Assembly: GCA_002399405.1 (NCBI GenBank)
Contig: DHDP01000018.1
Coordinates: forward strand, 373,339 to 437,338
From: Treponema sp. UBA4873
GTDB lineage: Bacteria; Spirochaetota; Spirochaetia; Treponematales; Treponemataceae
Direction: 5' to 3'
Length of the DNA: 64,000 nucleotides
In this document: in pieces, positions 1 through 9,465 of the stretch
How positions within the stretch are numbered: position 1 is the first letter of the stretch
How the letters are laid out: every line of letters starts with the position of its first letter
The notes under the pieces: generated by a model
Told to the model about the DNA's origin: nothing
The model's database searches: none
The model's input: only the letters and a program-made list of their open reading frames with translations
Program-made: the position numbers and the translations under genes

Positions 1-12
1 GGCGTTCTTTAA

Positions 13-1269
13 TTAGCTGCCGTTGCGGCCGATTGTTTTTAATTTCAAAAGACTTTTCATGACGTCCTCAAGTTCCTGTTTACTGAGTACGCGCACGATT
101 TTCATATCGGTGTCGTTCGTCTGCGCCGTTTTCGGCGTACCGTCGCTCTCTTTTTCGCCGAGCAGCTGGACTATCGGATTTTTCGGATTGTCGGGATTGA
201 CGTCGGTCACCTGTCCGATTTTACCGTTGATGAGATAGACGTACGCGCCTATCGGGAAAAGCGACAGGCTGTAAAGCAGCGCCTTGATGACTGTCTCGTC
301 GTACTGATGATTTGCGTTCTTAAGCATCTCCACCATTGCGTCGAATGTGGTCCGCTCTGTCTTGTATTCGCGCGGCGCGGTGATCGCCTCGAACGAGCAT
401 GCGACTGCGATTATTTTTGCATAAACTGAAATTTTCTCGCCGGTCAGATGGCGCGGATAGCCTGTGCCGTTTTCCTTTTCGTGGTGCTCGAGAATTCCGA
501 GCTGTATGGTGAGCGGAAACTGAAGTTCCTTAACAATCTCGAACCCGATGACGGGATGGGTCGCAATCTGCGCGCGTTCTCCCTGTGAAAGCTGCTTGTC
601 CGTAAGATACAGCTGCGGCGGCAGCCGTATCATGCCTATTTCATGAAGCATGCATGTTATGCCGAGCTCGATGAGTTTTGACAGGCTCATGTGCAGCTGG
701 AGGCCGATCGTAATTGCAAGCACCGTCGAGCGCATTGAATGAGTCACAAGATAATTTTTGCTGCGTGCCTCCGCGGACGGCGTAATGCGGAGGACGTATC
801 GTCTGTTTTCTTTAATGAATACGCAGAGATCCTTTACTGTGTCGGAAAGCTCGTTCTGGTTGATTTCGCGGTGTGTCGCATACCGCGTATATACGTAGTT
901 GATGTAGTTCATGTATTCGTTGTATACATTCTGAACCGCAGCAAGCCGCGCTTTTTCGGAGTTCTCGAGCGAGCGTGATTTTGCCGCATCTTCAAGCGAG
1001 CGTTTTACGGAACTGCTCACGGTTTCCGCCGAGCCGACTTCCGGCACTGCGGATGAAACTGCCGCGTCGGCGCTGTCCGTGATTGTAAAATCGCCGAGAC
1101 TTACCGTACCTTCGCTTACCACTTCGGGAAATTCCCACTCCGTAAGCGCCTTCAGCACTGACTGAGTGACCGGCACTCCGGCCGGTTCGACGACGAACGC
1201 TCTGTCGATAAGAAGATCGCTGTTGAATGAGGTACCGTCTTTTATTTCATTAATTTTATACGTATTCAT
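13..1269 (-). CDS. HD-GYP domain protein with degenerate metal site
   Basis: A 418-residue protein. The start is the ATG at 1269, which has GGGAGAG just upstream; an earlier in-frame start lacks this and would add a poor N-terminus. The C-terminal half (about 170-320) has the HD-GYP fold that normally hydrolyses cyclic di-GMP: His177, a THP at 238, HH at 262-263 and GTGYP near 268-272 are present. However the name-giving HD pair reads His209-Glu210 (HEIGM rather than HDIGK), and the late metal Asp in the usual ADxFDAL motif is Cys291. The first 170 residues are acidic and Ser/Ala-rich with no clear domain. It may be a weak or dead phosphodiesterase acting as a cyclic di-GMP receptor. It lies downstream of the lepB-PBP-DUF115 operon beyond a terminator, so it probably has its own promoter. 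Confidence 0.85.
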   Translation of the reverse strand: MNTYKINEIKDGTSFNSDLLIDRAFVVEPAGVPVTQSVLKALTEWEFPEVVSEGTVSLGDFTITDSADAAVSSAVPEVGSAETVSSSVKRSLEDAAKSRSLENSEKARLAAVQNVYNEYMNYINYVYTRYATHREINQNELSDTVKDLCVFIKENRRYVLRITPSAEARSKNYLVTHSMRSTVLAITIGLQLHMSLSKLIELGITCMLHEIGMIRLPPQLYLTDKQLSQGERAQIATHPVIGFEIVKELQFPLTIQLGILEHHEKENGTGYPRHLTGEKISVYAKIIAVACSFEAITAPREYKTERTTFDAMVEMLKNANHQYDETVIKALLYSLSLFPIGAYVYLINGKIGQVTDVNPDNPKNPIVQLLGEKESDGTPKTAQTNDTDMKIVRVLSKQELEDVMKSLLKLKTIGRNGS

Positions 1270-1335
1270 GGGAACTCTCCCTATACTATCGGCACAATTG
1301 AGAGGAAGATTAACTATAAAAGAAAAATTGCAAAA

Positions 1336-1373
1336 AAAAGTTGAAAAACCCTCACACGGTTTTCCAACTTTTT
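1336..1373 (-). terminator. Rho-independent terminator after the DUF115 gene
   Basis: An inverted repeat (AAAGTTGAAAAACC facing GGTTTTCCAACTTT) is followed on the minus strand by a run of T. It lies 120 bp past the stop of the minus-strand DUF115 gene and before the HD-GYP start. The surrounding 1270-1495 holds no gene that I can support; a second small hairpin (CAGAC...GTCTG) sits near 1389-1409. Confidence 0.7.
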
Positions 1374-1495
1374 CGTAAACATGGTTTTCAGACACCCCGC
1401 GGGCGTCTGGATGTCGTATCCGTCCGCATGGCACTGATATACTTATTATCGGGGAAACGGGAAAAAACTTTACAAAAAAACGGAACAATCAGCCT

Positions 1496-3313
1496 TTACG
1501 CGCGGTACTCGCGGAGGACGCGGCACAGCTCTGTATAGATGTGCAGAGAGTGCGAGAGAAAATTTCTGTACTGCACGGGAGAGTTCTGCTGCACGGTTTC
1601 CCGCTGTGCCGCCTCCGGTCTGCCGTCAGGGAAAACGAGCGCAGCGGCATCTTTGAGGCCGTTTTCCCGTATTGATCTGCAGAGCCCCTCGAACCGGGAA
1701 AGCGTCTCATCGTACGAACAGTCCGAAGGCAGGCCGAGCGCCTGTTCGCATATATTTTTTCCTTCTTCCGCCGCGTCGTACAATGCGGACAGATTTTTCG
1801 TAAATTCCCTGAAAGCTGCATCGAATTCGGGCGGTGAAGGAAGGTTCGCGGAAGCGGTCCCGCCGCTTTGTGCAAGAAAAGCGCGCTTTTCGGCATCGAT
1901 GCAGGGTTTCGACAGCAATGAATCAAAATCAGCGGGGACAATGCCCGGAACGGCGAGCCCTTTCCGGCTGAATGTGTACGTTCGTGCGTCGGTACATCCG
2001 GCCAGCCGGCTTTCGAACCACCATGCGAACATTTTCATACGCGCATCAGTGAGAACGGGCGCTCCTGTATAATCGCGGCCGTATTCCGTTCCGCCTGAAA
2101 ACAGAGCCGGCAGGTTGATGCTTTCCGCGGGGTGTGTACGGAGCGAGACTGTATGCGCCGTCTGTTCGAACGTACTGCCCCGTATGTGCGTTTTCCGCCC
2201 GGGAAACGACAGGTCGAGGCCCGCCGTGTATATTTCGCGGCTCCCCGCAAGGTACGCGAAATTCCACGCGGCGGAAGCCACCGAACCGCCTGCTCCCAAA
2301 TCACCTTTTGTACCGAACAGTTTTTCAAACCACTGCCCGATCGGAAAAAACGACGAGCAGAGGACTGTCTTTCTGCACGGAAACCTGTATACGGCCGGAT
2401 ATACTGCCGCCTCGGTGATAAGAACGCTCGACGGCGAGGCGAGTCCCGCGATATGGCGGTACGCGTAGTACTGCGGGTCTGCGATGATGATGAAATCAGG
2501 TTCGACTCCCGCGCGCACACATGCCCGGAGCGCCGTGTCGACGCAGACGATGACGGAACGTTTTTTGATTTCGGCAAGATATGGCAGCGTTTCTTCAAGC
2601 GACGGCCCGGCGGCGACTATCGTGAAAGGAAGATTCGCTCCTCTGCCGGAATACATGTTTACGCCGTCGAGAACACTGTATTGCTTTGCATTCGCGCAGC
2701 TGTTGCGGAGCCACAGCCTGCCGAACTTCTCGAGCGTGGCGCTGTTTATGCTGTCCTTACGCCTGTTCCGCCCGACAAGCAGACGCACCGTATCGAAATA
2801 GCGCTGCGCGTGCGCCATATGGGCCGGCACTGAAAAAAATGCGCAGTGTTCCGTGCCCGCCTGTTCGACGAGCGGGATGACTGTTTCCGGCGTGCAGCAG
2901 AGCGCGATGATGCACGACTGGCAGGCGAATACAGGCGTCCAGTCGAGCAGCGTGAGCGCCGCAAAAAAATACGCGGGGGACGGTTCTATGATGATGAGCG
3001 TGCGGTCGGGATGGAGCTGAGCGTATGCGGTCGGAGTGTAGCCGAGTCCGCAGCTGTAAAAAACAGCTGCGGTGCATGACGCAAAATCTGATTTCTGCAC
3101 GGCCTGAATCGATTCGCGTTCAGGATTGTACGACGAGTGGAGGAGGACGCCGTTTTCGGCTGCGGTACTGCTTCCGTTCTTTGCGCGCATCACGAGCCAG
3201 AACGGAACAGGGGCGCCGGCGTCGGTTTCCGCAATCTGTGCGGAGAACATCCGCGCGAGCGACGGAAAACGTGCGGTGAAGGAATCTCTGTTTTTATTCC
3301 AGATTGAGTTCAA
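1496..3313 (-). CDS. MAF/DUF115 (MptE-like) motility accessory protein, copy 1
   Basis: A 605-residue cytoplasmic protein of the MAF_flag10/DUF115 family. The central domain shows the Rossmann-like signature at about 230-290: IVAAGPSLEETLPYL, then VCVDTALRACVRAGVEPDFIIIADPQ split over two strands. An N-terminal domain (about 80-180) has FYSCGLGYTPTAYAQL and LIIIEPSP. Family members in Campylobacter and other motile bacteria are linked to glycosylation of flagellin with nonulosonic acids; that role here is an inference. A second protein with the same two-domain plan is encoded at 59428-61116. Its ATG lies inside the end of the upstream PBP gene (20-bp overlap), so the two are probably co-translated in a lepB-PBP-DUF115 operon. 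Confidence 0.8.
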   Translation of the reverse strand: MNSIWNKNRDSFTARFPSLARMFSAQIAETDAGAPVPFWLVMRAKNGSSTAAENGVLLHSSYNPERESIQAVQKSDFASCTAAVFYSCGLGYTPTAYAQLHPDRTLIIIEPSPAYFFAALTLLDWTPVFACQSCIIALCCTPETVIPLVEQAGTEHCAFFSVPAHMAHAQRYFDTVRLLVGRNRRKDSINSATLEKFGRLWLRNSCANAKQYSVLDGVNMYSGRGANLPFTIVAAGPSLEETLPYLAEIKKRSVIVCVDTALRACVRAGVEPDFIIIADPQYYAYRHIAGLASPSSVLITEAAVYPAVYRFPCRKTVLCSSFFPIGQWFEKLFGTKGDLGAGGSVASAAWNFAYLAGSREIYTAGLDLSFPGRKTHIRGSTFEQTAHTVSLRTHPAESINLPALFSGGTEYGRDYTGAPVLTDARMKMFAWWFESRLAGCTDARTYTFSRKGLAVPGIVPADFDSLLSKPCIDAEKRAFLAQSGGTASANLPSPPEFDAAFREFTKNLSALYDAAEEGKNICEQALGLPSDCSYDETLSRFEGLCRSIRENGLKDAAALVFPDGRPEAAQRETVQQNSPVQYRNFLSHSLHIYTELCRVLREYRA

Positions 3314-5165
3314 TTACCATATTCTCCGTGACCGGTGTTCCGGGCGGCGGATTCTGGCTTGTTACCCAGCCGTTTCCGTTCATTTTGACCTGGAGGTCGC
3401 TCCGTTCGAGCAGCGGTAGAAGGTCGCGCTTCGACATACCTATGAAGTCGGGAATCTGATTGCCGATTTTGAGCTGCCTTCCGGCAGGAATCAGGATGCG
3501 GCCGCTGTGGGAAACGGACGCCGCTCCTCCGCGGCTCATGCCGAGGTGATCGATTATCGCGTCGGCCGCTTCCGCGATTACAGGCGCGACTATACGGCCT
3601 GCGTACGTTTCTCCTTTTGCCTTTTCTATGACTATGTAAAGGATTATCTGCGGGTCCTCGACGGGAAATACGGCGATGCAGTCCGACAGAAAGTCGGTCG
3701 TGCTGTATCCGCCGAGCTTTTTGTCGGCCATCTGCGCTGTTCCCGTCTTGACGCCGATTGAAATGTCGCCGAGGTTCGCGCGCGAGCCTGTTCCCGTCGT
3801 CGCGGTCGTTTCCATGCAGCTTAAAAGATACTGCGCCGTAGACTCTTTGAACAGGCGGTCTTTGCGCTGCACCTGATGCTCGTAATACACGGAGCCGTCC
3901 TTGTTCGTAATCCGCTTGATGACCGTAAGCTGAACAGGCACGCCGTTGTCCGCGATAGCGGTTGCCGCCTGAACCATTTGAAGCGCTGAAACGCCGATTT
4001 CCTGCCCTATGGCGATCGTCGGTTTTGAGCGTGCCGACCACAGCCTGCTGTTCGGGTCCTTTACGGAGCCGGGCGTTTCTCCCGGAAGTTCTATCCCTGT
4101 GCGGGAACCGAAGCCGAGCCGGCGGATGCCCGCGATGAAGTCGTCCTCGTCAATCCGTTCGCTCATCTGACCGAGCGCATCGTTGGATGAAAGCCGGAGG
4201 GCGTCGCGCGGGGTGAGCCATCCGTAGTTGCCGAGGTCTTTTATACGGATAGTTTCGCCGCCCGGTGTGCGGTAGCTGTATTCTCCGTCGCAGTAAAAAC
4301 TGTCGCTTGCCTTTATGAGACCGGCGTCGTACAGCATTGCCACCGTAAAAATCTTAAAGACTGAACCGGGCTCGTACGCCGTCATCGCCGGGCGGTCTAT
4401 TGTTTCGTCGATGGAAGCGAAGCTGTATTCGTTGAGATTCGCTGCCGGCAGACTGATGTACGAAAGAATTTCACCGGTCTTAGCTTCCGCAGCGATGAGC
4501 ATCATGCATTCCGCCTGCGTATCCTGCATCGCCTTGTTCGATATCTGCTCGAGTTTGTACTGGAGATTCGCGTCGATTGTGAGATAAACGTTCCGTCCCT
4601 GTTCTATTTTTGCGGAATCGGCCGGAGCGGCGGGAGAGAGCATCGACTGCATTGAATACTCGACGCCGGAAAGTCCGTTGCCGTCGTCCCCCATATACCC
4701 GATGAGCTGCGACGCGAGCGCGTTTTCCGGATAAACGCGACCCGGAATACGGTCGTAGCGGACGAATGAATATTTCTTTACGTCGGTGATCTGCTTCAGC
4801 TGGTCGTAAGAGGCCTGATTTATCTTTTTTTTGAGATAGACGAAGCTGCTGTTTTTCGCATTCTCCAGAATCGACAGAATATTTTCCTCGCTCATGTCGA
4901 GTGCGGGAGCGATATCTTTTGCAAACGCCGCTTTGTCGGTGATAAGGCGCGGTGTTACGCCGATGTGATAGAAATTAGTCTGAACGGCAAGCGGTTTTCC
5001 CAGCCGGTCGACAATGGAACCGCGCTCAGTCATCTGGATTCGGGGAACTATCTGCTCGACAGGAGTCCATGCGAGTTTTGCGTATTTTGCCACGATGTAT
5101 CCGACGAAGGCGAGAACGACAACGGCGGTACCGATGACGCGTTTTCTGCGGAAATAGCCGTTCAT
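3294..5165 (-). CDS. Class B penicillin-binding protein with PASTA domain (FtsI/PBP2-like)
   Basis: A 623-residue peptidoglycan transpeptidase. It has one N-terminal membrane anchor (about 10-28), a dimerisation/pedestal region with TERGSIVDRLG, then the transpeptidase domain with all three active-site motifs: Ser268-xx-Lys271 (GSVFK), Ser326-Ser-Asn328 and Lys473-Thr-Gly. The last 60 residues form a PASTA-like domain (IPDFIGMSKRDLLPLLERS). The length and layout fit the septal FtsI/SpoVD type. The start codon overlaps the lepB stop as ATGA, indicating translational coupling. I do not assign ftsI firmly, because no division-cluster genes (mraY, murF, ftsW) flank it. Confidence 0.93.
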   Translation of the reverse strand: MNGYFRRKRVIGTAVVVLAFVGYIVAKYAKLAWTPVEQIVPRIQMTERGSIVDRLGKPLAVQTNFYHIGVTPRLITDKAAFAKDIAPALDMSEENILSILENAKNSSFVYLKKKINQASYDQLKQITDVKKYSFVRYDRIPGRVYPENALASQLIGYMGDDGNGLSGVEYSMQSMLSPAAPADSAKIEQGRNVYLTIDANLQYKLEQISNKAMQDTQAECMMLIAAEAKTGEILSYISLPAANLNEYSFASIDETIDRPAMTAYEPGSVFKIFTVAMLYDAGLIKASDSFYCDGEYSYRTPGGETIRIKDLGNYGWLTPRDALRLSSNDALGQMSERIDEDDFIAGIRRLGFGSRTGIELPGETPGSVKDPNSRLWSARSKPTIAIGQEIGVSALQMVQAATAIADNGVPVQLTVIKRITNKDGSVYYEHQVQRKDRLFKESTAQYLLSCMETTATTGTGSRANLGDISIGVKTGTAQMADKKLGGYSTTDFLSDCIAVFPVEDPQIILYIVIEKAKGETYAGRIVAPVIAEAADAIIDHLGMSRGGAASVSHSGRILIPAGRQLKIGNQIPDFIGMSKRDLLPLLERSDLQVKMNGNGWVTSQNPPPGTPVTENMVIELNLE

Positions 5166-5674
5166 TTACCGATGACCTTACCCACAATGTTTTTTACTGA
5201 AACGAATCCGTAGCTGCGCGAATCGATTGAATGATCATAATTATCCCCGAGTGCAAGAATATAACCGTCGGGAACATACGACGACGAGTGTATCAGCTCG
5301 TACTGCTCTTTTGTCAGCGTGATTTTTTTATCTCTCACACGAAGACTATACTCCGAATTGTCCGAATAATCCAGACGTGTACCGGAAACGGCCGCGCAGC
5401 GTTTTATCACTATTTTGTTGTCATGCAGATAGATGACTATGTCGCCCGGCTTCGGCTGCGACCATTGGATAAAAAAGTCCCGGCTTCCGGGCTTCACGAG
5501 ACCGTATGCCAGTTTATTCACAAGCACGGTTGAACCGTCGTGAATCACCGGTTCCATGGATGTACCGGAGATGTGCAGAAAATCCAGTACGAACAATTTG
5601 AGGATTACACCGATTGCGATTCCTGCGATAATCCAGATGAGCGCCCCCGTTGTTTTTTTTCTGCTGCCTGTCAT
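5162..5674 (-). CDS. lepB: Signal peptidase I
   Basis: A 170-residue membrane serine protease that removes signal peptides from secreted proteins. It has one N-terminal transmembrane helix (about 11-30), the catalytic serine in GTSMEP (Ser39), the general-base lysine in IVIKRCAAVSG (Lys91), and the box-E motif ALGDNYDHSIDSRSYG. It is short, like Gram-positive-type enzymes. It is first in a leftward operon with the PBP and DUF115 genes. A good promoter lies so close that only a few leader bases would be transcribed (see the promoter entry), and there is no Shine-Dalgarno before the ATG. Confidence 0.95.
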   Translation of the reverse strand: MTGSRKKTTGALIWIIAGIAIGVILKLFVLDFLHISGTSMEPVIHDGSTVLVNKLAYGLVKPGSRDFFIQWSQPKPGDIVIYLHDNKIVIKRCAAVSGTRLDYSDNSEYSLRVRDKKITLTKEQYELIHSSSYVPDGYILALGDNYDHSIDSRSYGFVSVKNIVGKVIGK

Positions 5675-5680
5675 ATCTTT

Positions 5681-5709
5681 ATTCTAATATGAGTGAGTTT
5701 TTCTGTCGA
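5681..5709 (-). promoter_or_regulatory. Sigma-70-type promoter of lepB, possibly leaderless
   Basis: On the minus strand TCGACA (-35) and TAGAAT (-10) are separated by 17 bp. Only 6 bp (AAAGAT) separate the -10 from the lepB ATG, so transcription would begin at or next to the start codon. Confidence 0.55.
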
Positions 5710-5719
5710 TAGAAGGAGT

Positions 5720-6943
5720 ATGGAAATTATCAGCTACGTAGGCTTCGAAAACGAACCCCATACTATAATCCGGAATTTCAGAACGAAACTGACGGCTTCC
5801 CGTAATGCCCGTAATCATGAAAAGGCACGGGACAGCAGTCTTGTGTATCATTTTGCAGGGGGTGAAAACGCGCGTTCGTTTGCCGCCGCTGCCGTACGGC
5901 CGCAGCTTTCTCTCCGTTCCGTTCTCTGTTCGCTCGGACGTGCGCTCGATGCGGTCTGCTCGCATGCATGGATTGCCGCCGCCGCGCTGCTGTTTGTTTC
6001 CGCTTCATACGGCGCGAAGCTCCTGTACACGTATGCCGCCGGTCATACGGGACCGCTCGTGCTCAAGGACAGCGGCAGAACGGAACTCGAAACGCTCGAC
6101 AAGGTGATGTCCTCATTCGCAATAAGCGGAACGCAGGATTACAACGACAGCGGCGATATCCTCGACGGAAACGGCAATGCGTCCGTTATTGCGGAGTCGC
6201 TTTTCAAAAAAGCGGTGACGTTTAAAACGTACAAAGTTCTGTCCGGCGATACAATCAGCGGCATTACGCGGAAATTCGGGCTTACGAATCTTTCGACACT
6301 CATCGCCGTAAACGACATAGACAATGCGCGCGCGCTGTATGCGGGGCAGAAACTGCGCATTCCGTCAGTCGACGGCCTCATATACACGGTAAAACCGGGA
6401 AACTCACTCGCAGGTCTTTCAGCGAAGTACAATATCCCGCTCGAGGATCTGCTCGACGTGAACGATTTGTCTTCTCAGACGCTCAAAGTGGGCCAGCAGC
6501 TGTTTATTCCCGGAGCGAAACTCGACTCGTCGAAACTGCACGAGGCGCTCGGAGATATGTTCAAAAAACCGATTGCGGCAGCGTATCGTCTTACGTCTCC
6601 GTACGGCTGGCGGGAGGATCCGTTTACAGGCGTCCGTTCGTTCCACACAGGAATCGATATGGCGTGTCCGCAGGGAACGCCGATTTACGCTTCCATGGGC
6701 GGAAAAGTGCTGACGGCAGGCTGGACGAATATATTCGGCAATTACGTCATCATTTCGCATCCGAACGGATATCAGACGCTGTACGGTCATATGTCCAAGG
6801 TGATTGCAAAGAAAGGTCAGATTGTGAATCAGGGAACGTGCATCGGCCTGGTGGGGACGACGGGATATTCCACCGGTCCGCACCTGCATTTTACGGTATA
6901 TAAAAACGGACGTCTCGTCGATCCGCGGACAGTACTCAAATAG
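5720..6943 (+). CDS. M23 (LytM-type) peptidase with two LysM domains
   Basis: A 407-residue envelope protein: a cytoplasmic N-terminus of about 80 residues, one transmembrane helix (about 84-98), LysM repeats at 169-214 and 221-264 that bind peptidoglycan, and a C-terminal M23 metallopeptidase domain. The zinc ligands are visible: H309xxxD313 (HTGID) and the HLH at 388-390. It most likely cleaves peptidoglycan cross-bridges or scaffolds another hydrolase. The ATG at 5720 is preceded by GAAGGAG with only one spacer base, which is unusually tight; an upstream in-frame GTG at 5693 has no ribosome site. It is divergent from lepB. Confidence 0.9.
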   Translation: MEIISYVGFENEPHTIIRNFRTKLTASRNARNHEKARDSSLVYHFAGGENARSFAAAAVRPQLSLRSVLCSLGRALDAVCSHAWIAAAALLFVSASYGAKLLYTYAAGHTGPLVLKDSGRTELETLDKVMSSFAISGTQDYNDSGDILDGNGNASVIAESLFKKAVTFKTYKVLSGDTISGITRKFGLTNLSTLIAVNDIDNARALYAGQKLRIPSVDGLIYTVKPGNSLAGLSAKYNIPLEDLLDVNDLSSQTLKVGQQLFIPGAKLDSSKLHEALGDMFKKPIAAAYRLTSPYGWREDPFTGVRSFHTGIDMACPQGTPIYASMGGKVLTAGWTNIFGNYVIISHPNGYQTLYGHMSKVIAKKGQIVNQGTCIGLVGTTGYSTGPHLHFTVYKNGRLVDPRTVLK

Positions 6944-6947
6944 TCGT

Positions 6948-6977
6948 TTTACAAAGTACTGAAATATAGTTTATAAT
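6948..6977 (+). promoter_or_regulatory. Promoter for the zinc-ribbon/NodB-like gene pair
   Basis: TTTACA, 18 bp, then a perfect TATAAT. It lies just after the M23 stop codon and 30 bp before the ATG at 7007; GGGAGG at 6992-6997 is the ribosome site. Confidence 0.7.
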
Positions 6978-7006
6978 AAAGCGGAAAAGAACGGGAGGCA
7001 CATCCT

Positions 7007-7252
7007 ATGAAATCGGTAACAGTATGCCGCGGCTGCGGACGTACGATTGAAAATGATTTTATTTACTGCCCGTGGTGCGGCTATTCGCGCGCCGCGTGCG
7101 ACGACAACGCTTCGCTCGAAGCTGTGTTCAATCAGCTTGAGCAGCTTCAGTCTGATTCCCGCTGTCAGCAGATAAACGAAATGGAAAAACAGCTCGACGA
7201 ACTGGAACACGAGCTCGACACGCTTGTCTTAAGTGCGGAGATGCATAAATGA
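7007..7252 (+). CDS. Small zinc-ribbon protein with coiled-coil tail
   Basis: An 81-residue protein. Residues 7-27 hold two CxxC pairs (CRGC and CPWC) typical of a double-zinc-ribbon knuckle. The rest is a charged, Leu/Glu-rich segment predicted to form a coiled coil (EMEKQLDELEHELDTL). The function is unknown. It is first in a two-gene transcript and overlaps the next gene by ATGA, so the two products are probably made together. Confidence 0.75.
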   Translation: MKSVTVCRGCGRTIENDFIYCPWCGYSRAACDDNASLEAVFNQLEQLQSDSRCQQINEMEKQLDELEHELDTLVLSAEMHK

Positions 7253-9465
7253 AAATAAGGCGTACCGTCATTGCCCTGCTCGTTTTCGTCGCTTCATTTC
7301 CGCTCGCCGCAGGTATTTATTTCGGCAGCGCTGATTTGAACGACAACGATGAGGTGCTTTTTACGGTGCGCCAGACGCTTCCGGGAACGGTTTCATACCG
7401 TTCTCTTTTTTATGCGAAAATCGTGAACGGGTCAGCGGCATCTGATCCGCGTATACTTACGTGTTATCCCGAGCAGATGGAGCTTCTTTCGGGGGGAACG
7501 GTACTGCAGATTCGCAGCCGTTACGGCACTGCGCGTTATTCGCTTGATGCGGAACAGCTCGAATGGCTCAGACGGGCGGACTCTATTCCGCTCAATTCAA
7601 TGAGACTCTCGGTTCGTTCGGTGAGTCCCGACGGAAAGTGGAGCTGCTATATCGAAAAGACAGGATATGCGGAAGGTTCCCTTATTTTCGAGAATTCCTC
7701 GACGGGGAAAAAATTCGTCCTCGATGAACACGCTCCGTTCAGTTACGACGCTGTGCCCGTAAAGTGGGCTCCCGACAGTACGATTTTCCTGTACAGCAAA
7801 AACGGCGCGGTGTATTTCTGCGATCCCGACGCGGTGCAGCGCGGTGTCCGGCTTGATGAGAAATACTGCGAAATCGGCACCGGCTCGATCGATTCCGTAT
7901 GCTGGGCCGGAGACAGTCTGTTCTATGTCGACAGCGACATGGTGTATAAAATCGACATAAAGGGATTGTACACGACGGGACTTTATTCCGGCATTATCGG
8001 AAAAGGAACTCCGTGCGGCCGACTGCCGGAACGTTTTGATTCCCGCCGCGACATATTCAGCGTCAATGCGGATAATACGTCGCTTTTTCTTATAAAATCA
8101 GGGAAAATATTTTCCCGCTATTCGCTACGGAATAACAGCAGCAATTATCTGAGTGTTGTCTTCTCCCGTCCGTATACGAACAGTTCCGGTTCCGTGCTCG
8201 ATGCCGTCGTGCTGTGGGACGGAAACGGCGAGCCGTACGTATGGATGCGCCTGATGCCGTACGCAGGGGGAGAACCGCAGGCGTCGGTATACAAAATCAC
8301 CGATTCGTTCACACCGCTGCTTTCCGTGGAAAATTCCTGCAGACCTGTAGTCTCGTCGGACGGGACGCTGGCGGCTTTTTTTTCAGGCAGCACGGTGTAC
8401 GTGTACAATGTCTCGACGTGGAAACGCGTCGGGCAGCTTTCGGGCGAGAACATGATATCGGCCGTGTGGGGCGGAAACACTGTTCTGTACGTAGGCGGAG
8501 ACCGTTCGGTCCGCAGGTGGGACGTTGCGGCTGATAAAAGCACCGTGCTGTTCCTCTCTTCGGCGTCGGCCGGAATGTGGGATAAAAAATCGGGACAGGT
8601 CACGGTGACGTCGGGCGACGGCAGAACGTTCATGCTCGACAAATCGATGAAATTGTGGACGGAGGTGCCTTCCGCGCCGGAGCAGAAGGCGTCGAATCAG
8701 AACGGCCGGTACCGCGTATTCAACGGGACGACGCAGAACGCGCTGTACGAGAACGCGCTGTACGTGCGGACGCTGGCGGGAAAAGCGGTGACGAACGCAG
8801 TCTATCCCGACAGCGTGGCGAAGACCCCTGAACGCAGAAGAGTTTCGCTTGTGTTCGACGCGTACGACAACCCCGACGGACTTCCCTGCATTCTTTCGAC
8901 GCTGAGTAAATATAACGTTACGGGAACGTTCTTCCTGAACGGCGAATTCATACGGCGGTATCCGTCCGAGACAAAGCAGATTGCCGCTACCCGGAACGGC
9001 TGTGCGTCGCTTTTCTTTTCCCCTGTCGACCTTACGGGAAACGCGTTCGTTGCGGATGAAAACTTCATCAGGCGGGGACTCGCGCGTAATGAAGACGAAT
9101 TCTATCAGTGTACGGGCAGAGAGCTTTCGTTGCTCTGGCACGCGCCGTATTACCGCGCGACGGATGCCGTACGCGGATGGGGAAAAAAGGCGGGCTACAC
9201 ATATGTCGATGTGCCCGACGGCGGCATAAATGAAATGACGTTTGAGGATGCGGTTAATAAAAACGGCGCATATCTTTCGTCCGCTCAAATCATAAAAAAA
9301 ATTCTGACTTCGCTGAAGAAAAACGGCGGCGGCATTGTTCCTGTCACAGTCGGCTTTGCATACGGCATGCGCGCCGACTACGTGTATCAGAATCTCGATC
9401 TGCTTATCAGCGCGATTCTCGACGAAGGGTTCGACATTGTGAACGTCGGCGGCCCCTCCGACTGA
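7249..9465 (+). CDS. Exported beta-propeller protein with degenerate NodB (polysaccharide deacetylase-like) domain
   Basis: A 738-residue protein with an N-terminal signal peptide (about 1-22). Residues 30-500 are rich in short beta-strand repeats with W-D/S-P-D-G turns, consistent with a WD40/TolB-like propeller. From about 530 onward the sequence follows a NodB deacetylase domain (ILSTLSKYNVTGTFFLNG; LLWHAPYYRAT). The metal-binding residues are missing: TFDD is replaced by FDAYD (536-540), and the HxxxH motif after the next strand is replaced by SLFFSPVDLTG. It is therefore unlikely to deacetylate glycans and may bind them instead. It is co-transcribed with the zinc-ribbon gene. Confidence 0.7.
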   Translation: MKIRRTVIALLVFVASFPLAAGIYFGSADLNDNDEVLFTVRQTLPGTVSYRSLFYAKIVNGSAASDPRILTCYPEQMELLSGGTVLQIRSRYGTARYSLDAEQLEWLRRADSIPLNSMRLSVRSVSPDGKWSCYIEKTGYAEGSLIFENSSTGKKFVLDEHAPFSYDAVPVKWAPDSTIFLYSKNGAVYFCDPDAVQRGVRLDEKYCEIGTGSIDSVCWAGDSLFYVDSDMVYKIDIKGLYTTGLYSGIIGKGTPCGRLPERFDSRRDIFSVNADNTSLFLIKSGKIFSRYSLRNNSSNYLSVVFSRPYTNSSGSVLDAVVLWDGNGEPYVWMRLMPYAGGEPQASVYKITDSFTPLLSVENSCRPVVSSDGTLAAFFSGSTVYVYNVSTWKRVGQLSGENMISAVWGGNTVLYVGGDRSVRRWDVAADKSTVLFLSSASAGMWDKKSGQVTVTSGDGRTFMLDKSMKLWTEVPSAPEQKASNQNGRYRVFNGTTQNALYENALYVRTLAGKAVTNAVYPDSVAKTPERRRVSLVFDAYDNPDGLPCILSTLSKYNVTGTFFLNGEFIRRYPSETKQIAATRNGCASLFFSPVDLTGNAFVADENFIRRGLARNEDEFYQCTGRELSLLWHAPYYRATDAVRGWGKKAGYTYVDVPDGGINEMTFEDAVNKNGAYLSSAQIIKKILTSLKKNGGGIVPVTVGFAYGMRADYVYQNLDLLISAILDEGFDIVNVGGPSD

